Assembly: GCF_902459565.1 (NCBI RefSeq)
Contig: NZ_CABPSN010000007.1
Coordinates: 218,171 to 282,170, forward strand
From: Pandoraea aquatica
GTDB lineage: Bacteria > Pseudomonadota > Gammaproteobacteria > Burkholderiales > Burkholderiaceae
Reading direction: 5' to 3'
Length of the DNA stretch: 64,000 nt
The position numbers and the translations under genes are program-made. The notes below the pieces were generated by a model that saw only the letters and a program-made list of their open reading frames with translations, did no database searches and was not told where the DNA came from. Below are positions 26,336 to 35,911 of this stretch, in pieces (the first letter of the stretch is position 1; each line of letters begins with the position of its first letter).

Positions 26336-27007
26336 TCAACCCGCCTTGCGTGAGAGCGCGTGTAGCGACGCCATCAGATCCGCAAAGCGCTCGCCCTGCA
26401 CGGTGACGTGGCCGCGCAGGTGCTCCGATGCGGCGTCCGCGTCGCCGGCCTCGATGGCGCGAAAAACGGCGTCGTGTTCTGAGAACGACTGATGCGGCCG
26501 GTCGCGCACGCGCAGTTGCAAGCGACGGTACACACGCAATCGCCGATGCAGTTGCAGGGCGGTTTCCTGAAGGTACGCGTTGTGGCTCGCCTGATAGATG
26601 AGCGCATGGAAGTGCGCATTGACTTCGTAATACGTGTCGATGTCGCGTGCTTCGGCCGCTACCCGGCTGGCTTCGTGCGTCTGCCGTAGCTCAGCCAGTT
26701 CGTCTTCGGTAATGCGGCGCGCCGCGAGCCGTCCGCACATCGATTCCAGTTCAGCCATCACCTCGAACATCTCGCACAGTCGCTGCGGGTCGATTTGCGA
26801 GACGACCGCGCCCCGGCGCGGCCGGATCTCGATCACGCCCGACGACGCCAACTGAATCAGCGCTTCACGCAACGGCGTACGCGACACACCGAACGCGGTG
26901 GCCAGCTCGACCTCGTCGAGTCGCATGCCGGGCGGGTATTCGCCCACGGCAATCTTTTCCTCGATGGCCTGTCGCAGCGCTTCCGATCGCTTCGGTTTTA
27001 CGGTCAT
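26336..27007 (-). CDS. GntR-family (FadR/FCD) regulator, probable malonate repressor MatR-like
   Basis: 223 residues: winged helix-turn-helix (about 8-70, with LATAFGVSRTPLREALIQLAS) and an all-helical FCD ligand domain (about 80-210) whose metal-site histidines are visible in NAHFHALIYQASHN and GHV. It diverges from the TRAP-matAB cluster; in rhizobia a GntR protein, MatR, controls malonate genes from the same position. A TGTATACA palindrome in the shared upstream region resembles the MatR site as I remember it. Role is inferred from position and family. Confidence 0.85.
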   Translation of the reverse strand: MTVKPKRSEALRQAIEEKIAVGEYPPGMRLDEVELATAFGVSRTPLREALIQLASSGVIEIRPRRGAVVSQIDPQRLCEMFEVMAELESMCGRLAARRITEDELAELRQTHEASRVAAEARDIDTYYEVNAHFHALIYQASHNAYLQETALQLHRRLRVYRRLQLRVRDRPHQSFSEHDAVFRAIEAGDADAASEHLRGHVTVQGERFADLMASLHALSRKAG

Positions 27008-27356
27008 GACGCTCTCGCTCGGTCGGGTTTCGGTCCCGGGACTCGGGGTCGTATGGGGTTCATGGTTGCCAAAGTAGCGCGCGAATTCCCCGTTGCAGAT
27101 CGGGGTAAACGCCAGAAGTGTATTTTTTAACGGGTCAATTTGTATACACCATGACGGTTTAACTATACGATTTCATTCCGAGAGCGGCAACTCGCGCACT
27201 CGAAACTCAAAACAAAGCAGTCATCCGTACATGCAGTGCCGGCGTTTCCGGTGGTGCACCCGGTGTCAGTCTTCGGTGGTCGACGAGGCAGGCTTCGGGC
27301 GATGTCACGCACCGGACTTCGCAGGTTCATCGCTGACAAAAGTGACAGGAGACGCC
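27008..27356. other. Intergenic control region between the GntR gene and the malonate cluster
   Basis: 349 bases without a supported gene. It is AT-rich around 27118-27180, where the TGTATACA palindrome lies, and should hold the divergent promoters. The part nearest the transporter (27180-27350) shows no recognised element; it forms a leader of roughly 170-200 bases if transcription starts near the palindrome. Confidence 0.6.
27141..27148. promoter_or_regulatory. Putative GntR/MatR operator core
   Basis: TTTGTATACACC contains the self-complementary core TGTATACA, typical of FCD-type GntR operators. The stretch TTGTATACAC matches the centre of the MatR site that I recall from Rhizobium (TCTTGTA/TACACGA). 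Confidence 0.5.
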
Positions 27357-28403
27357 ATGGAGACAACACCTTCCCCGCTGCGGCGGCAACTCATGCTCGG
27401 TGCCGCATCGGCGCTGGTCACCGGTGGTCTGGCCAGCCCATGGGGCGGCGCATTCGCGCAAACCGGCCCACTCAAGATTTCCCATCAATTCCCCGGCGGC
27501 ACGCTGACCGAAGGCGATTTTCGCGACCGTTTGTGCCGCAAGTTCGCTCAGGAAGTCGAAAAGCGGACCAACGGCGCACTGAAGTTCCAGATATATCCGG
27601 GCAGCTCGCTCATGAAGACCAACGCGCAGTTCTCGGCGTTGCGTCGCGGGGCGCTCGACCTCTCGCTCTATCCACTGCCGTATGCGGGCGGCGAAGTCCG
27701 GGAGCTGAACATCGGGTTGATGCCGGGTCTCGTAACCTCGTATGCGCAGGGCAACGCCTGGCGTAACGGCGAGATCGGCAAAGTGCTGACCGATGTGCTT
27801 GCCGCGAAGGACATCGTGATCGTGAGTTGGGTCTGGCAGGCGGGCGGTGTGGCCAGCCGGTCCAAGCCGCTTGTTGCGCCCGAGGACGCCAAGGGTCTGA
27901 AGGTGCGCGGCGGTAGCCGCGAGATGGACATGATGCTCAAGGAAGCGGGGGCCGCCGTCATCTCGCTGCCGTCGAACGAGCTATACGCCGCCATGCAGAC
28001 CGGCGCGATGGATGCGGCGATGACGTCCTCCACCAGTCTGATGTCGTTCCGTCTCGAAGAAGTCTCCAAGCATCTGACCACCGGCCGCAACAAGTCGTAC
28101 TGGTTCATGCTGGAACCGCTGCTTATGTCGAAGCAGGTCTTCGACAAGCTGCCGAAGGACCAGCAGCAGGTGATCCTGCAAGTCGGTGCCGATCTGGAAG
28201 CGTTCGGCACGGAAGCGGCGAAGGCCGACGATGCGCAGATCGCGAGCGTCTACACGAAGGCCGGCGCGAAGGTCTATGACCTCGACGAGGCTACCGTGAT
28301 GAAGTGGCGCGACATTGCCCGGCGCACCGCGTGGAAGGATTACGCGAGCAAGTCGGATACGTGCGCAAAGCTGCTCGCGCTGGCCGAGAAGGTGCCTGCA
28401 TGA
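27357..28403 (+). CDS. TRAP transporter solute-binding protein (DctP family), probably malonate
   Basis: Periplasmic substrate-binding subunit of a tripartite ATP-independent transporter. 348 residues from the ATG at 27357, AGGAG 6 bases upstream; the longer open frame has no ribosome site. The N-terminus has twin arginines R9-R10 before a hydrophobic stretch ending in GAFAQ, so Tat export is possible. The DctP fold is shown by LKISHQFPGGTLTEGDF, the carboxylate-binding region around GLKVRGGSREMDMMLKEAGA and YAAMQTGAMDAAMTS. It overlaps the small permease gene (ATGA). Malonate or a related dicarboxylate is inferred from matA/matB downstream. Confidence 0.87.
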   Translation: METTPSPLRRQLMLGAASALVTGGLASPWGGAFAQTGPLKISHQFPGGTLTEGDFRDRLCRKFAQEVEKRTNGALKFQIYPGSSLMKTNAQFSALRRGALDLSLYPLPYAGGEVRELNIGLMPGLVTSYAQGNAWRNGEIGKVLTDVLAAKDIVIVSWVWQAGGVASRSKPLVAPEDAKGLKVRGGSREMDMMLKEAGAAVISLPSNELYAAMQTGAMDAAMTSSTSLMSFRLEEVSKHLTTGRNKSYWFMLEPLLMSKQVFDKLPKDQQQVILQVGADLEAFGTEAAKADDAQIASVYTKAGAKVYDLDEATVMKWRDIARRTAWKDYASKSDTCAKLLALAEKVPA

Positions 28404-28969
28404 GCGGGGCCGTCGCGAGCGCGGAGCCGGCAGTCGCCCGTTCGCGCGCGTTGCGACGGCTCGACGCCCTCTTGCAGGGCGTGAGCCGCCTGCTCATGGT
28501 CGTGTGCATGTTCGCGCTCGTGGGCGCTGCGCTGGTGCTGAGCTACAGCGTGTTCGCGCGGCACGTGCTCAAGCTCGCGACCGACTGGCAGGACGAGGCC
28601 GCCGTGTTCCTGCTGGTCGGCGCGACCTTCGTGTCGGCTGCGCACGTGCAGCATCTGCGCGGCCACATCGGCATCGAGGCGATCACCACACTGCTTTCCC
28701 CGCGCGTGAATCGCGTGCGACGCTGGTTCGTCGACATCCTGACGTTCCTGTTCTGCGCGTTCTTCGCCTGGAAGTCGTGGACGCTCTTCTGGGAAGCCTA
28801 CGTCGACGGTCAGACCAGCAGCTCGACCTGGGGACCGCCGCTGGCGATTCCTTACGGACTGATGGCATTCGGCATGACATTGCTCACCGTTCAGTTACTG
28901 CTGCAAGTGGCGATCGGGGCGTGTGAGATGAGAGGCACCTCGCAGGACCGCACGGGAGGGCACGCATGA
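28400..28969 (+). CDS. TRAP transporter small permease (DctQ family)
   Basis: Four-helix membrane subunit that pairs with DctM. 189 residues from the ATG at 28400, which overlaps the stop of the binding protein (ATGA). Four hydrophobic segments are visible near residues 32-55 (LLMVVCMFALVGAALVLSYSV), 70-88, 112-130 and 152-172. The motif DWQDEAAVFLLVGATFVSAAHVQ is typical of DctQ (W-x-DE near the first periplasmic loop). The end overlaps the next gene by ATGA. Confidence 0.9.
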   Translation: MSGAVASAEPAVARSRALRRLDALLQGVSRLLMVVCMFALVGAALVLSYSVFARHVLKLATDWQDEAAVFLLVGATFVSAAHVQHLRGHIGIEAITTLLSPRVNRVRRWFVDILTFLFCAFFAWKSWTLFWEAYVDGQTSSSTWGPPLAIPYGLMAFGMTLLTVQLLLQVAIGACEMRGTSQDRTGGHA

Positions 28970-30309
28970 GCGAGCTCACTATCGGATTGCTCTATGGCGG
29001 CGCAACGCTCGTCGTCATGTTTTCGGGGATGCCTATCGCGTTCGCGCTGGGCGCAGTCGCAGTGGCGTTCATGTTCGGCTTCATGCCAGCGTCGTCGCTC
29101 GACACGGTGACGCAGAACGTCTACGAGGAGATGGCGAGCATCACCCTGCTGTCGATTCCGCTGTTCATTCTGAAGGGCGCAGCCATCGGCAAGTCGCGCG
29201 CCGGGCAGGATCTCTACCTCGCGCTGCATGCGTGGATGCGACGGATTCCAGGCGGGCTCGGCATCGCCAACGTCTTCGCCTGCGGCTTGTTTGCGGCCAT
29301 GGCCGGGTCGAGTCCGGCGACGTGTTCCGCCATCGGCAGCGCCGGGATTCCGGAGATGCGCCAGCGCGGTTATTCGCCCGGGTTCGCCGCAGGGATCATC
29401 GCGGCGGGCGGCACGCTGGGTATCCTGCTGCCGCCGTCGATCACGATGATTCTGTATGCGGTGGCCGCCGAGCAGTCGCTGGGTCGTCTGTTCCTCGCGG
29501 GCATCGTGCCTGCGCTGCTGCTGGTGGGGCTCTTCTCGTGCTATGCAGCGTGGCGTTATCGCAAGGAATACGCCAACGCGCAGCTCGCGCTGGCACGTGA
29601 CGGCACGCCGTCGCCGTTCCCGAGCGAGCCGCCGGCCACGATGCGCGAGAAGCTGGCGCTGCTGCCGCGTGTGCTGCCGTTCGTCACGCTGCTCATCGGG
29701 GTGATGGCGGCGCTCTATGGCGGGTACGCAACACCGTCGGAGACGGCCGGGCTGGGCGGGCTGCTGGCGCTCGCGCTCATCGCCGTGATCTACCGGATGT
29801 GGAAGCCGCGTCAGCTCGCACCCATTCTCACCGGGACGTTGCGCGAGTCGACCATGCTCATGTTCATCATCGGCATGTCGTTGCTCTACTCGTACGTGAT
29901 GAGCTATCTGCACATCAGCCAGTCGGCCGCGCAATGGATCGTCGGGCTGCAACTGTCGCGCTGGGTGCTGCTCGCCGCCATTCTGGTGATGGTGGTCGTG
30001 CTGGGTTTCTTTCTGCCACCTGTGAGCATCATCCTGATGACCGCGCCGATCATTCTGCCGCCGCTGCGCGCGGCCGGTTTCGATCTGGTGTGGTTCGGGG
30101 TGGTCATGACGATTGTCATGGAACTGGGGTTGATTCACCCGCCGGTCGGACTGAACATCTTTGTGATCAAGAACACCGCGCCCGATATCGCGCTGCGCGA
30201 CATCGTCTGGGGTGTGATGCCTTTTGTCGTGTTGATGGTGGTTGCCGTCGTGCTTATCTGTCTGATGCCCGGTCTGTCGTTGTGGCTGCCGGACCGGCTG
30301 ATGGGATGA
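28966..30309 (+). CDS. TRAP transporter large permease (DctM family)
   Basis: Sodium-driven transport subunit with about 12 membrane helices, 447 residues. DctM signatures are visible: GMPIAFALGAVAV near the start, FACGLFAAMAGSSPATCSAIGSAGIPEM split around residues 105-130, GGTLGILLPPSITMILYA, and GLIHPPVGLNIFVI near the C-terminus. The start overlaps the small permease by ATGA, so all three transporter subunits are translationally coupled and should be made in step. Confidence 0.93.
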   Translation: MSELTIGLLYGGATLVVMFSGMPIAFALGAVAVAFMFGFMPASSLDTVTQNVYEEMASITLLSIPLFILKGAAIGKSRAGQDLYLALHAWMRRIPGGLGIANVFACGLFAAMAGSSPATCSAIGSAGIPEMRQRGYSPGFAAGIIAAGGTLGILLPPSITMILYAVAAEQSLGRLFLAGIVPALLLVGLFSCYAAWRYRKEYANAQLALARDGTPSPFPSEPPATMREKLALLPRVLPFVTLLIGVMAALYGGYATPSETAGLGGLLALALIAVIYRMWKPRQLAPILTGTLRESTMLMFIIGMSLLYSYVMSYLHISQSAAQWIVGLQLSRWVLLAAILVMVVVLGFFLPPVSIILMTAPIILPPLRAAGFDLVWFGVVMTIVMELGLIHPPVGLNIFVIKNTAPDIALRDIVWGVMPFVVLMVVAVVLICLMPGLSLWLPDRLMG

Positions 30310-30357
30310 CGTGAGATGGCAGTCGCCGGACCGAACCCCGTGCCTTGAGAGGAAACC

Positions 30358-31980
30358 ATGAAGGATGAGCCGATCATGTCCGCAATGTCCGTTCCTGTAG
30401 CGCTGAATTCGTCGATGGCGACGTCGTCTTCGTCGTCTTCGTCGCCTTCGCCGTCTTCGTCTTCGTTGGCTTCGTCATCCACGCCCGGTCGCGGCGCGTC
30501 GGAGAGCGTGCCGGACGTGAGCGCGCCGGTGCCGTCGCCCAGGCCGACGCTCGGGGAACGGTTGGGGCAGTGGTTCGGACGCGGCAAGTCCGGCGGGCAG
30601 GGCGGCGCTCCGAAAGACGGCAAGGACGGCAAGGGCGACGGCAAGATCGTCGCCGCACCGCTGTCGGCGCGGGCCGAGAACGCGTTGCGCCGACAGTTGG
30701 CGCTGTGCTTTTCGGCGCGCCTGACGGATTCTTCCGCCAACGAGGCCGCGCGCGAGTTCATGGCGCGCTACGGGGCGGCGTCTGCCGAGGAGCAACTCGC
30801 GTTGCTCACGGTCGTCGCGGACATCTGCGCGAGCGACGGCGAAGCGGGCGGGGACGGCAAGGGCACGGGCAAGGACGGTGGCAAGGACGCGAGCAAAGAC
30901 AGTGCGAAGGATGCCCGCCGCGCGACCAACACCGCGACCGGTCTCGCCGGGGCGCTGGGGAGCGCGCGCGTGCGGTTCCTCAAGCGCTTTAATGCGCTGC
31001 CGGACGGTCTCCCCTTCCTCGTTGGCTGGCGCGCCGATATGCTGCATCATCGCGCCGCGCTGCCCGGACTGGCGGCGCTCGAAGAGGATCTGGGCAGCCT
31101 GTTCTCGACGTGGTTCGACGTCGGTCTGCTGGAACTGCACCCGATCACCTGGGATTCGCCGGCGTCGCTGCTTGAAAAGCTCATGCGCTACGAGGCCGTA
31201 CACGAGATTTCATCGTGGGCCGATTTGCGCAACCGGCTCGATTCCGACCGCCGCTGCTACGCGTTCTTCCATCCCCGTATGTCCCGCGAGCCGTTGATCT
31301 TCGTCGAGGTAGCGTTCGTGCCGGAGATGGCGGCGGACGTTCATTCGCTGCTCGACGAAAAGGCGCCGCTCGAAGACCTGCGACGCGTGCGGTGGGCCAT
31401 CTTCTACTCGATCTCGAATACGCAGCCGGGCCTGCGCGGCGTGAGTTTCGGTAACTTCCTGCTCAAGCGCGTGATCGACGAGTTGCATGTCGACTTCCCG
31501 AAACTGCGTAATTTTGCGACGCTCTCGCCGATTCCCGGCTTCAACGACTGGTTGCGGCAACTGTCGGCGCAAGCGCTTGCCGAGGCCCTCGGGCCGAAGC
31601 GTGTGAAGTTGCTTGCGCAGGAGCCGTCGCTGGCGACGGAGGCGTCCGGGGCGCAAATGATGGCGTGGTTACAGGCGTCCCCCGATCGCAAGAGCGGGCA
31701 GGCGTTGCAACGCACGCTGGGCGAAGCGCTGGCGGCGCATTACCTCGCTCGCGAGACCGTGCGCGGGCAGCCGCGAGACCCCGTTGCGCGATTCCATCTC
31801 GGTAATGGCGCGCGCGTGGAGCGTATCAACTGGCATGCCGATCTCTCGAAGAAGGGCGCGAAGCAGTCGTGCGGGATGATGGTCAATTACCTTTACGAAC
31901 CCGACGAACTCGACGCGAACCTGCAACGGCTCATCGATGGCGAGCCTGCGCTCGGGCGCGCGGTGTCGCGCCTTCTTTAA
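30358..31980 (+). CDS. matA: Malonyl-CoA decarboxylase with long low-complexity N-terminus
   Basis: Converts malonyl-CoA to acetyl-CoA and CO2. 540 residues; the usual family length is about 450-460. The catalytic core (about 100-540) shows LLEKLMRYEAVHEISSWADL, HPRMSREPLIFVEVAFV and SNTQPGLRGVSFGNFLLKRV, and ends VNYLYEPDELDANL. The first 100 residues are atypical: a Ser run (residues 21-41) encoded by a TCG/TCT repeat, then Pro/Ser and Gly-Lys-Asp-rich linkers (KDGKDGKGDGK at about 84; a second one near 163-185 inside the helical domain). The start at 30358 has GAGAGGAAA upstream; later in-frame ATGs at 30376, 30385 and 30415 could also be used. With matB it turns malonate into acetyl-CoA. 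Confidence 0.92.
   Translation: MKDEPIMSAMSVPVALNSSMATSSSSSSSPSPSSSSLASSSTPGRGASESVPDVSAPVPSPRPTLGERLGQWFGRGKSGGQGGAPKDGKDGKGDGKIVAAPLSARAENALRRQLALCFSARLTDSSANEAAREFMARYGAASAEEQLALLTVVADICASDGEAGGDGKGTGKDGGKDASKDSAKDARRATNTATGLAGALGSARVRFLKRFNALPDGLPFLVGWRADMLHHRAALPGLAALEEDLGSLFSTWFDVGLLELHPITWDSPASLLEKLMRYEAVHEISSWADLRNRLDSDRRCYAFFHPRMSREPLIFVEVAFVPEMAADVHSLLDEKAPLEDLRRVRWAIFYSISNTQPGLRGVSFGNFLLKRVIDELHVDFPKLRNFATLSPIPGFNDWLRQLSAQALAEALGPKRVKLLAQEPSLATEASGAQMMAWLQASPDRKSGQALQRTLGEALAAHYLARETVRGQPRDPVARFHLGNGARVERINWHADLSKKGAKQSCGMMVNYLYEPDELDANLQRLIDGEPALGRAVSRLL
30419..30480 (+). repeat. In-frame TCG/TCT trinucleotide-rich repeat in matA
   Basis: A 60-base run of TCG/TCT/TCC codons broken by CCG, GCG and TTG encodes the Ser-rich N-terminus of malonyl-CoA decarboxylase. 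Being in units of three, length change would alter the tail but not the frame. Confidence 0.7.
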
Positions 31981-32016
31981 CGTTTGCATAACGACGGATT
32001 AACGACGGATAACCTC

Positions 32017-32829
32017 ATGGAGACACGTGTGAGCGAAGTTGTGGGGGAAGTGCTGCGCGACGACAGTCTGCTCGACGAAGGATTGGTGACGCTCACGCTC
32101 TCCAATCCCACCAAACTCAACGCCATCTCGGTGGCGATGTGGTGCTCGCTACGCACGCATGTGCAGGCGCTCGACGAAGACTCGCGCGTGCGCGCCATCG
32201 TCGTTCGCGGTGCGCAGGGCAACTTTGCCGCCGGGGCGGATATCGAGGAGTTTCCGGTCGAGCGCGGCAGCTATGACACGTTGCGCCGCTATCACGGCGA
32301 GATCATCGGGCCGACGCTCGATGCGTTGGCGCGTTGCCGACATCCGAGCGTCGCGTTGATCGAGGGCGTTTGTGTGGGCGGTGGCATGGAGATCGCCACG
32401 CACTGCGATTTGCGCATTGCGGGGGAGGGAGCGCGATTCGGCGTGCCCATCAACAAACTCGGGTTTCCGATGGCGCCAGGCGAGTTGCGCGGCGTGCTGG
32501 CGCTGGCTGGCCGTGCGGCGACGCTCGAAATTCTGCTCGAAGGGCGCGTGTTCGGCGCGAGTGAGGCGCGCGAGAAAGGCCTGCTGACCCGCGTGGTCGA
32601 CGACGAGGCGCTCGAGGAGGCAGGCTACACTTGCGCACGGCGCATCGCGGCCGGTGCACCGCTCGCCGCGCAGCTGAACAAGTGGCTGATTGCCCGGCTC
32701 GCACCGCCTGTGCCGCCGCTGTCCGAGGCAGAGTGGCAGCAAGCCTTCTCCTACTGGGACTCCCACGATCACCGCGAAGGCGTGGCCGCGTTTCTCGAGA
32801 AGCGGCCGCCCGATTTCCGAGGGCGTTGA
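32017..32829 (+). CDS. Enoyl-CoA hydratase/isomerase-family protein of the malonate cluster
   Basis: Crotonase-fold protein of 270 residues. The CoA/oxyanion segments are GNFAAGADIEEFP (about 67-80, matching the A-G-x-D-I motif) and EGVCVGGGMEIATHCDLRIA (split about 112-135). In this fold the second catalytic Glu of hydratases would lie in GARFGVPINKLGFPMAPG, where no Glu is seen, so the reaction may be other than hydration. ATG 32017 is used although its ribosome site is weak; GTG 32029 is an alternative. It lies between matA and matB and its substrate is not known. Confidence 0.82.
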   Translation: METRVSEVVGEVLRDDSLLDEGLVTLTLSNPTKLNAISVAMWCSLRTHVQALDEDSRVRAIVVRGAQGNFAAGADIEEFPVERGSYDTLRRYHGEIIGPTLDALARCRHPSVALIEGVCVGGGMEIATHCDLRIAGEGARFGVPINKLGFPMAPGELRGVLALAGRAATLEILLEGRVFGASEAREKGLLTRVVDDEALEEAGYTCARRIAAGAPLAAQLNKWLIARLAPPVPPLSEAEWQQAFSYWDSHDHREGVAAFLEKRPPDFRGR

Positions 32830-32930
32830 GCGCCATGTATGTTGTGTGCGCTTCGCCTTCGCTATGCCATGCAATGCAATTCCACGTTTATCGACGTATT
32901 TCCCGTTCTGATTGATTTCCGGTTCTGTTT

Positions 32931-34472
32931 ATGACGCAAGACGCCAACCTCTATCGACTCTTTGCCGAACGTTTCCCCGCGGACAAATCGGCGTGCGCCA
33001 TCGAGACCCCCGAAGGGCTTTATTACAGTTGGGGCGACCTTGAGCATGCGAGCGCTCGCATCGCGAACCTGCTCGCGAGTCTGGATCTGACGCCGGGTGC
33101 GCGCGTCGCCGTGCAGGTCGAGAAGTCGCCCGAAGCGCTGTTGCTGTACCTCGCCACGCTGCGTGCCGGGTACGTCTATCTGCCGCTCAATACGGCGTAT
33201 CGCGAGGGGGAGATCGCTTACTTCGTCGAGAATGCCGAGCCGGATGTGGTGGTGTGCAGCCCGTCGAACTTTGGCTGGGTCTCGAAGATTGCCTTCACGA
33301 ACGGCGCGAAACACGTCTTCACGCTGGGCGACGACCGGACCGGCTCGCTGCTTGAGCGCGCGGCCTGGTTCGGCGACACGTTCGAGACGGTGCCGCGCGC
33401 CCCCGACGACCTCGCGGCCATCCTCTACACCTCCGGGACGACCGGGCGTAGCAAGGGCGCGATGCTCTCGCACGGCAATCTTGCGAGCAACACGCGGGTG
33501 CTGCATGCGTTCTGGGGCTGGCGCGAACCTCAGGCGGAAGGGCGCGGCGACGTGCTGCTGCACGCGTTGCCGATCTTCCACGTGCACGGCTTGTTCGTCG
33601 CCAGTCATGCGGCGCTCTATTCCGGCAGCAAGATGATCTGGCTGTCGAAGTTCGATGCGCGCGAAGTGCTGCATCAACTGCCGAGGGCCACCGTGTTCAT
33701 GGGCGTGCCGACGTATTACGTGCGTCTGCTCGCCGAGCCGGGACTGAATCGCGACGTGTGTCGCCATATGCGTTTATTCATCTCGGGCTCGGCGCCGCTG
33801 CTGCGTGAGACGTTCGACGCGTTCAGCGAGCGCACGGGGCATACGATTCTGGAGCGTTACGGCATGTCGGAGACGGTGATGCTCGTCTCGAATCCGTATC
33901 ACGGCGACGCGGCGAAGGTGCGTCGTGCGGGCACCGTCGGCGTGCCGCTGCCCGAAGTGACCGTGCGCGTGGTCGGTGACGATGGTCAGCCGAGTGCAGA
34001 CGGCGACATCGGACATATTCAGGTGAAGGGGCCGAACGTCTTCGCGGGCTACTGGCGTATGCCGGAGAAGACGGCCGAGGAGTTTACCGGTGACGGCTTC
34101 TTCAAGACGGGCGACGTCGGCAAGTTCGATGAGGACGGCTACGTGCACATCGTCGGCCGCTCGAAGGATCTCATCATCTCTGGCGGATACAACGTCTACC
34201 CGAAGGAGATCGAAGGCTTCATCGACGAGATGGACGGCGTGGCCGAGTCCGCCGTGATCGGCGTGCCGCACCCGGATTTCGGCGAAGCGGTGGTCGCGGT
34301 GATCGTGCCGCGTGCCGGCGTACCGGCACCCGACGAGCGCACTGTGATCGACGCACTCAAGCAGCGCATTGCCAACTTCAAGGTGCCCAAGCGTGTGCAC
34401 GTCGTCACCGAATTGCCGCGCAACACGATGGGCAAGGTGCAGAAGAACCTGCTGCGCGACCGGTTTAAGTAA
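32931..34472 (+). CDS. matB: Malonyl-CoA synthetase
   Basis: ANL-superfamily ligase that forms malonyl-CoA from malonate, CoA and ATP. 513 residues. Motifs: phosphate-binding loop ILYTSGTTGRSKGAM (about 163-177), adenine-binding ERYGMSETVM (about 308), hinge and GYNVYPKEIE (about 419), and the catalytic lysine in NTMGKVQKN (about 500). The match to MatB is supported by context: malonyl-CoA decarboxylase and a dicarboxylate TRAP transporter are directly upstream. A terminator follows. Together the cluster imports malonate, activates it and decarboxylates it to acetyl-CoA. Confidence 0.93.
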   Translation: MTQDANLYRLFAERFPADKSACAIETPEGLYYSWGDLEHASARIANLLASLDLTPGARVAVQVEKSPEALLLYLATLRAGYVYLPLNTAYREGEIAYFVENAEPDVVVCSPSNFGWVSKIAFTNGAKHVFTLGDDRTGSLLERAAWFGDTFETVPRAPDDLAAILYTSGTTGRSKGAMLSHGNLASNTRVLHAFWGWREPQAEGRGDVLLHALPIFHVHGLFVASHAALYSGSKMIWLSKFDAREVLHQLPRATVFMGVPTYYVRLLAEPGLNRDVCRHMRLFISGSAPLLRETFDAFSERTGHTILERYGMSETVMLVSNPYHGDAAKVRRAGTVGVPLPEVTVRVVGDDGQPSADGDIGHIQVKGPNVFAGYWRMPEKTAEEFTGDGFFKTGDVGKFDEDGYVHIVGRSKDLIISGGYNVYPKEIEGFIDEMDGVAESAVIGVPHPDFGEAVVAVIVPRAGVPAPDERTVIDALKQRIANFKVPKRVHVVTELPRNTMGKVQKNLLRDRFK

Positions 34473-34504
34473 GACGCTTGCGACACGTTGTCGCAGACGT
34501 AAAA

Positions 34505-34542
34505 AATGCCGCCCCCGGTCTCCGGAGGTGGCATTGTTTTTT
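34505..34542 (+). terminator. Rho-independent terminator of the malonate cluster
   Basis: AATGCC(G)CC...CCGG pairs with CCGG...GG(T)GGCATT, followed by GTTTTTTG, 33 bases after the matB stop. The A run on the left side means it could also work for the convergent gene at 34572. Confidence 0.88.
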
Positions 34543-34571
34543 GTGCGGTCCGCAGGTCTGCGGCGTGCGCC

Positions 34572-35279
34572 TTACTTCATCTGCACGGTGCCCGAGACCG
34601 TCACGGTCACTTGCGTCTTGCCGCCTTCGAGTTGCATCGGCGGGGCAGCGTCGGCGCTGGCGCTCATGGCCATCGCCTTCATGGCGTACGCGCGCGGCAT
34701 AACCGGCGCGTTCGCGCCAACCTGCACCTGACGGATCGTGTAGCCGCTGTAGCCGAACGCCTTCACGTTGTTCTGCGCCTGATTGCGGAACGCCTGAATC
34801 GCCTGGTTGGTCAGCTCGGCCTGCGTCTGCTCCTGCGCCTCACGCGAGAGCGAGAACGACACGCCGTCCATCTGCATCTGGTCCGAAATCTGGCTCGCGA
34901 GACGCGACGCCGCGCCGAAATCCTTCGACGTCATTTGCAGTTCGGTACGACCGCGCCAGGCCGTGATCTTGCCGTCGCGGTTGGTCGTCGGATAAAGCGA
35001 GACGTTACCGGTGTGCACGTCGACAGCGCTCTGGCTCTTGGCGACGGACATCGCCTTGTTCGCCTTTTGCGTGAGGTTGCGCGACACGGTGGCCGCGTCA
35101 GGACCTTGCTCCTGCGCCGACATGGTGATGTGAACCGTGTCCTGTTCGACTTCCTTCGTGGCGTTCGCTTCGAGACCCAGCACGCCGGAGACCTGACGCG
35201 TCGATTCGTCGCCCGACTGGGCATACGCGGCGTTGGCGGCAGTCGCAATCAGAAGAGCAGCAGCGAGAGACTTGCGCAT
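34572..35279 (-). CDS. Periplasmic SIMPL-domain (DUF541) protein
   Basis: 235 residues from the ATG at 35279 (AAGGA 8 bases upstream). Signal peptide about 1-21, ending AAYAQ. The SIMPL/YggE-like domain covers most of the rest: VSGVLGLEANATKEVEQDTVHITMS at the start of the domain (split by me only for length), LTQKANKAMSVAKSQSAVDVHTGNV in the middle and ALEGGKTQVTV-like end strands. YggE-type proteins are linked to oxidative stress tolerance in E. coli, and BP26 of Brucella forms channels; role here is not known. Met/Ala-rich segment AYAMKAMAMSASADAAPP is a local oddity near residue 205. Confidence 0.85.
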   Translation of the reverse strand: MRKSLAAALLIATAANAAYAQSGDESTRQVSGVLGLEANATKEVEQDTVHITMSAQEQGPDAATVSRNLTQKANKAMSVAKSQSAVDVHTGNVSLYPTTNRDGKITAWRGRTELQMTSKDFGAASRLASQISDQMQMDGVSFSLSREAQEQTQAELTNQAIQAFRNQAQNNVKAFGYSGYTIRQVQVGANAPVMPRAYAMKAMAMSASADAAPPMQLEGGKTQVTVTVSGTVQMK

Positions 35280-35440
35280 AGTTGTTGTCCTTTTTCGAAT
35301 GTGAGTTCGCATCTTGGCGGCGAACGTTTGACCGGTTGATGCCACTGCACCAGCGAGTGGGTACGCACTATGCGTGTGGCGGCAACGTTATACAGACGCT
35401 ATCGCAATAATTTTGGTTCCCTTTGAATGCTTTTCTCGAA

Positions 35441-35911
<471 letters not shown>

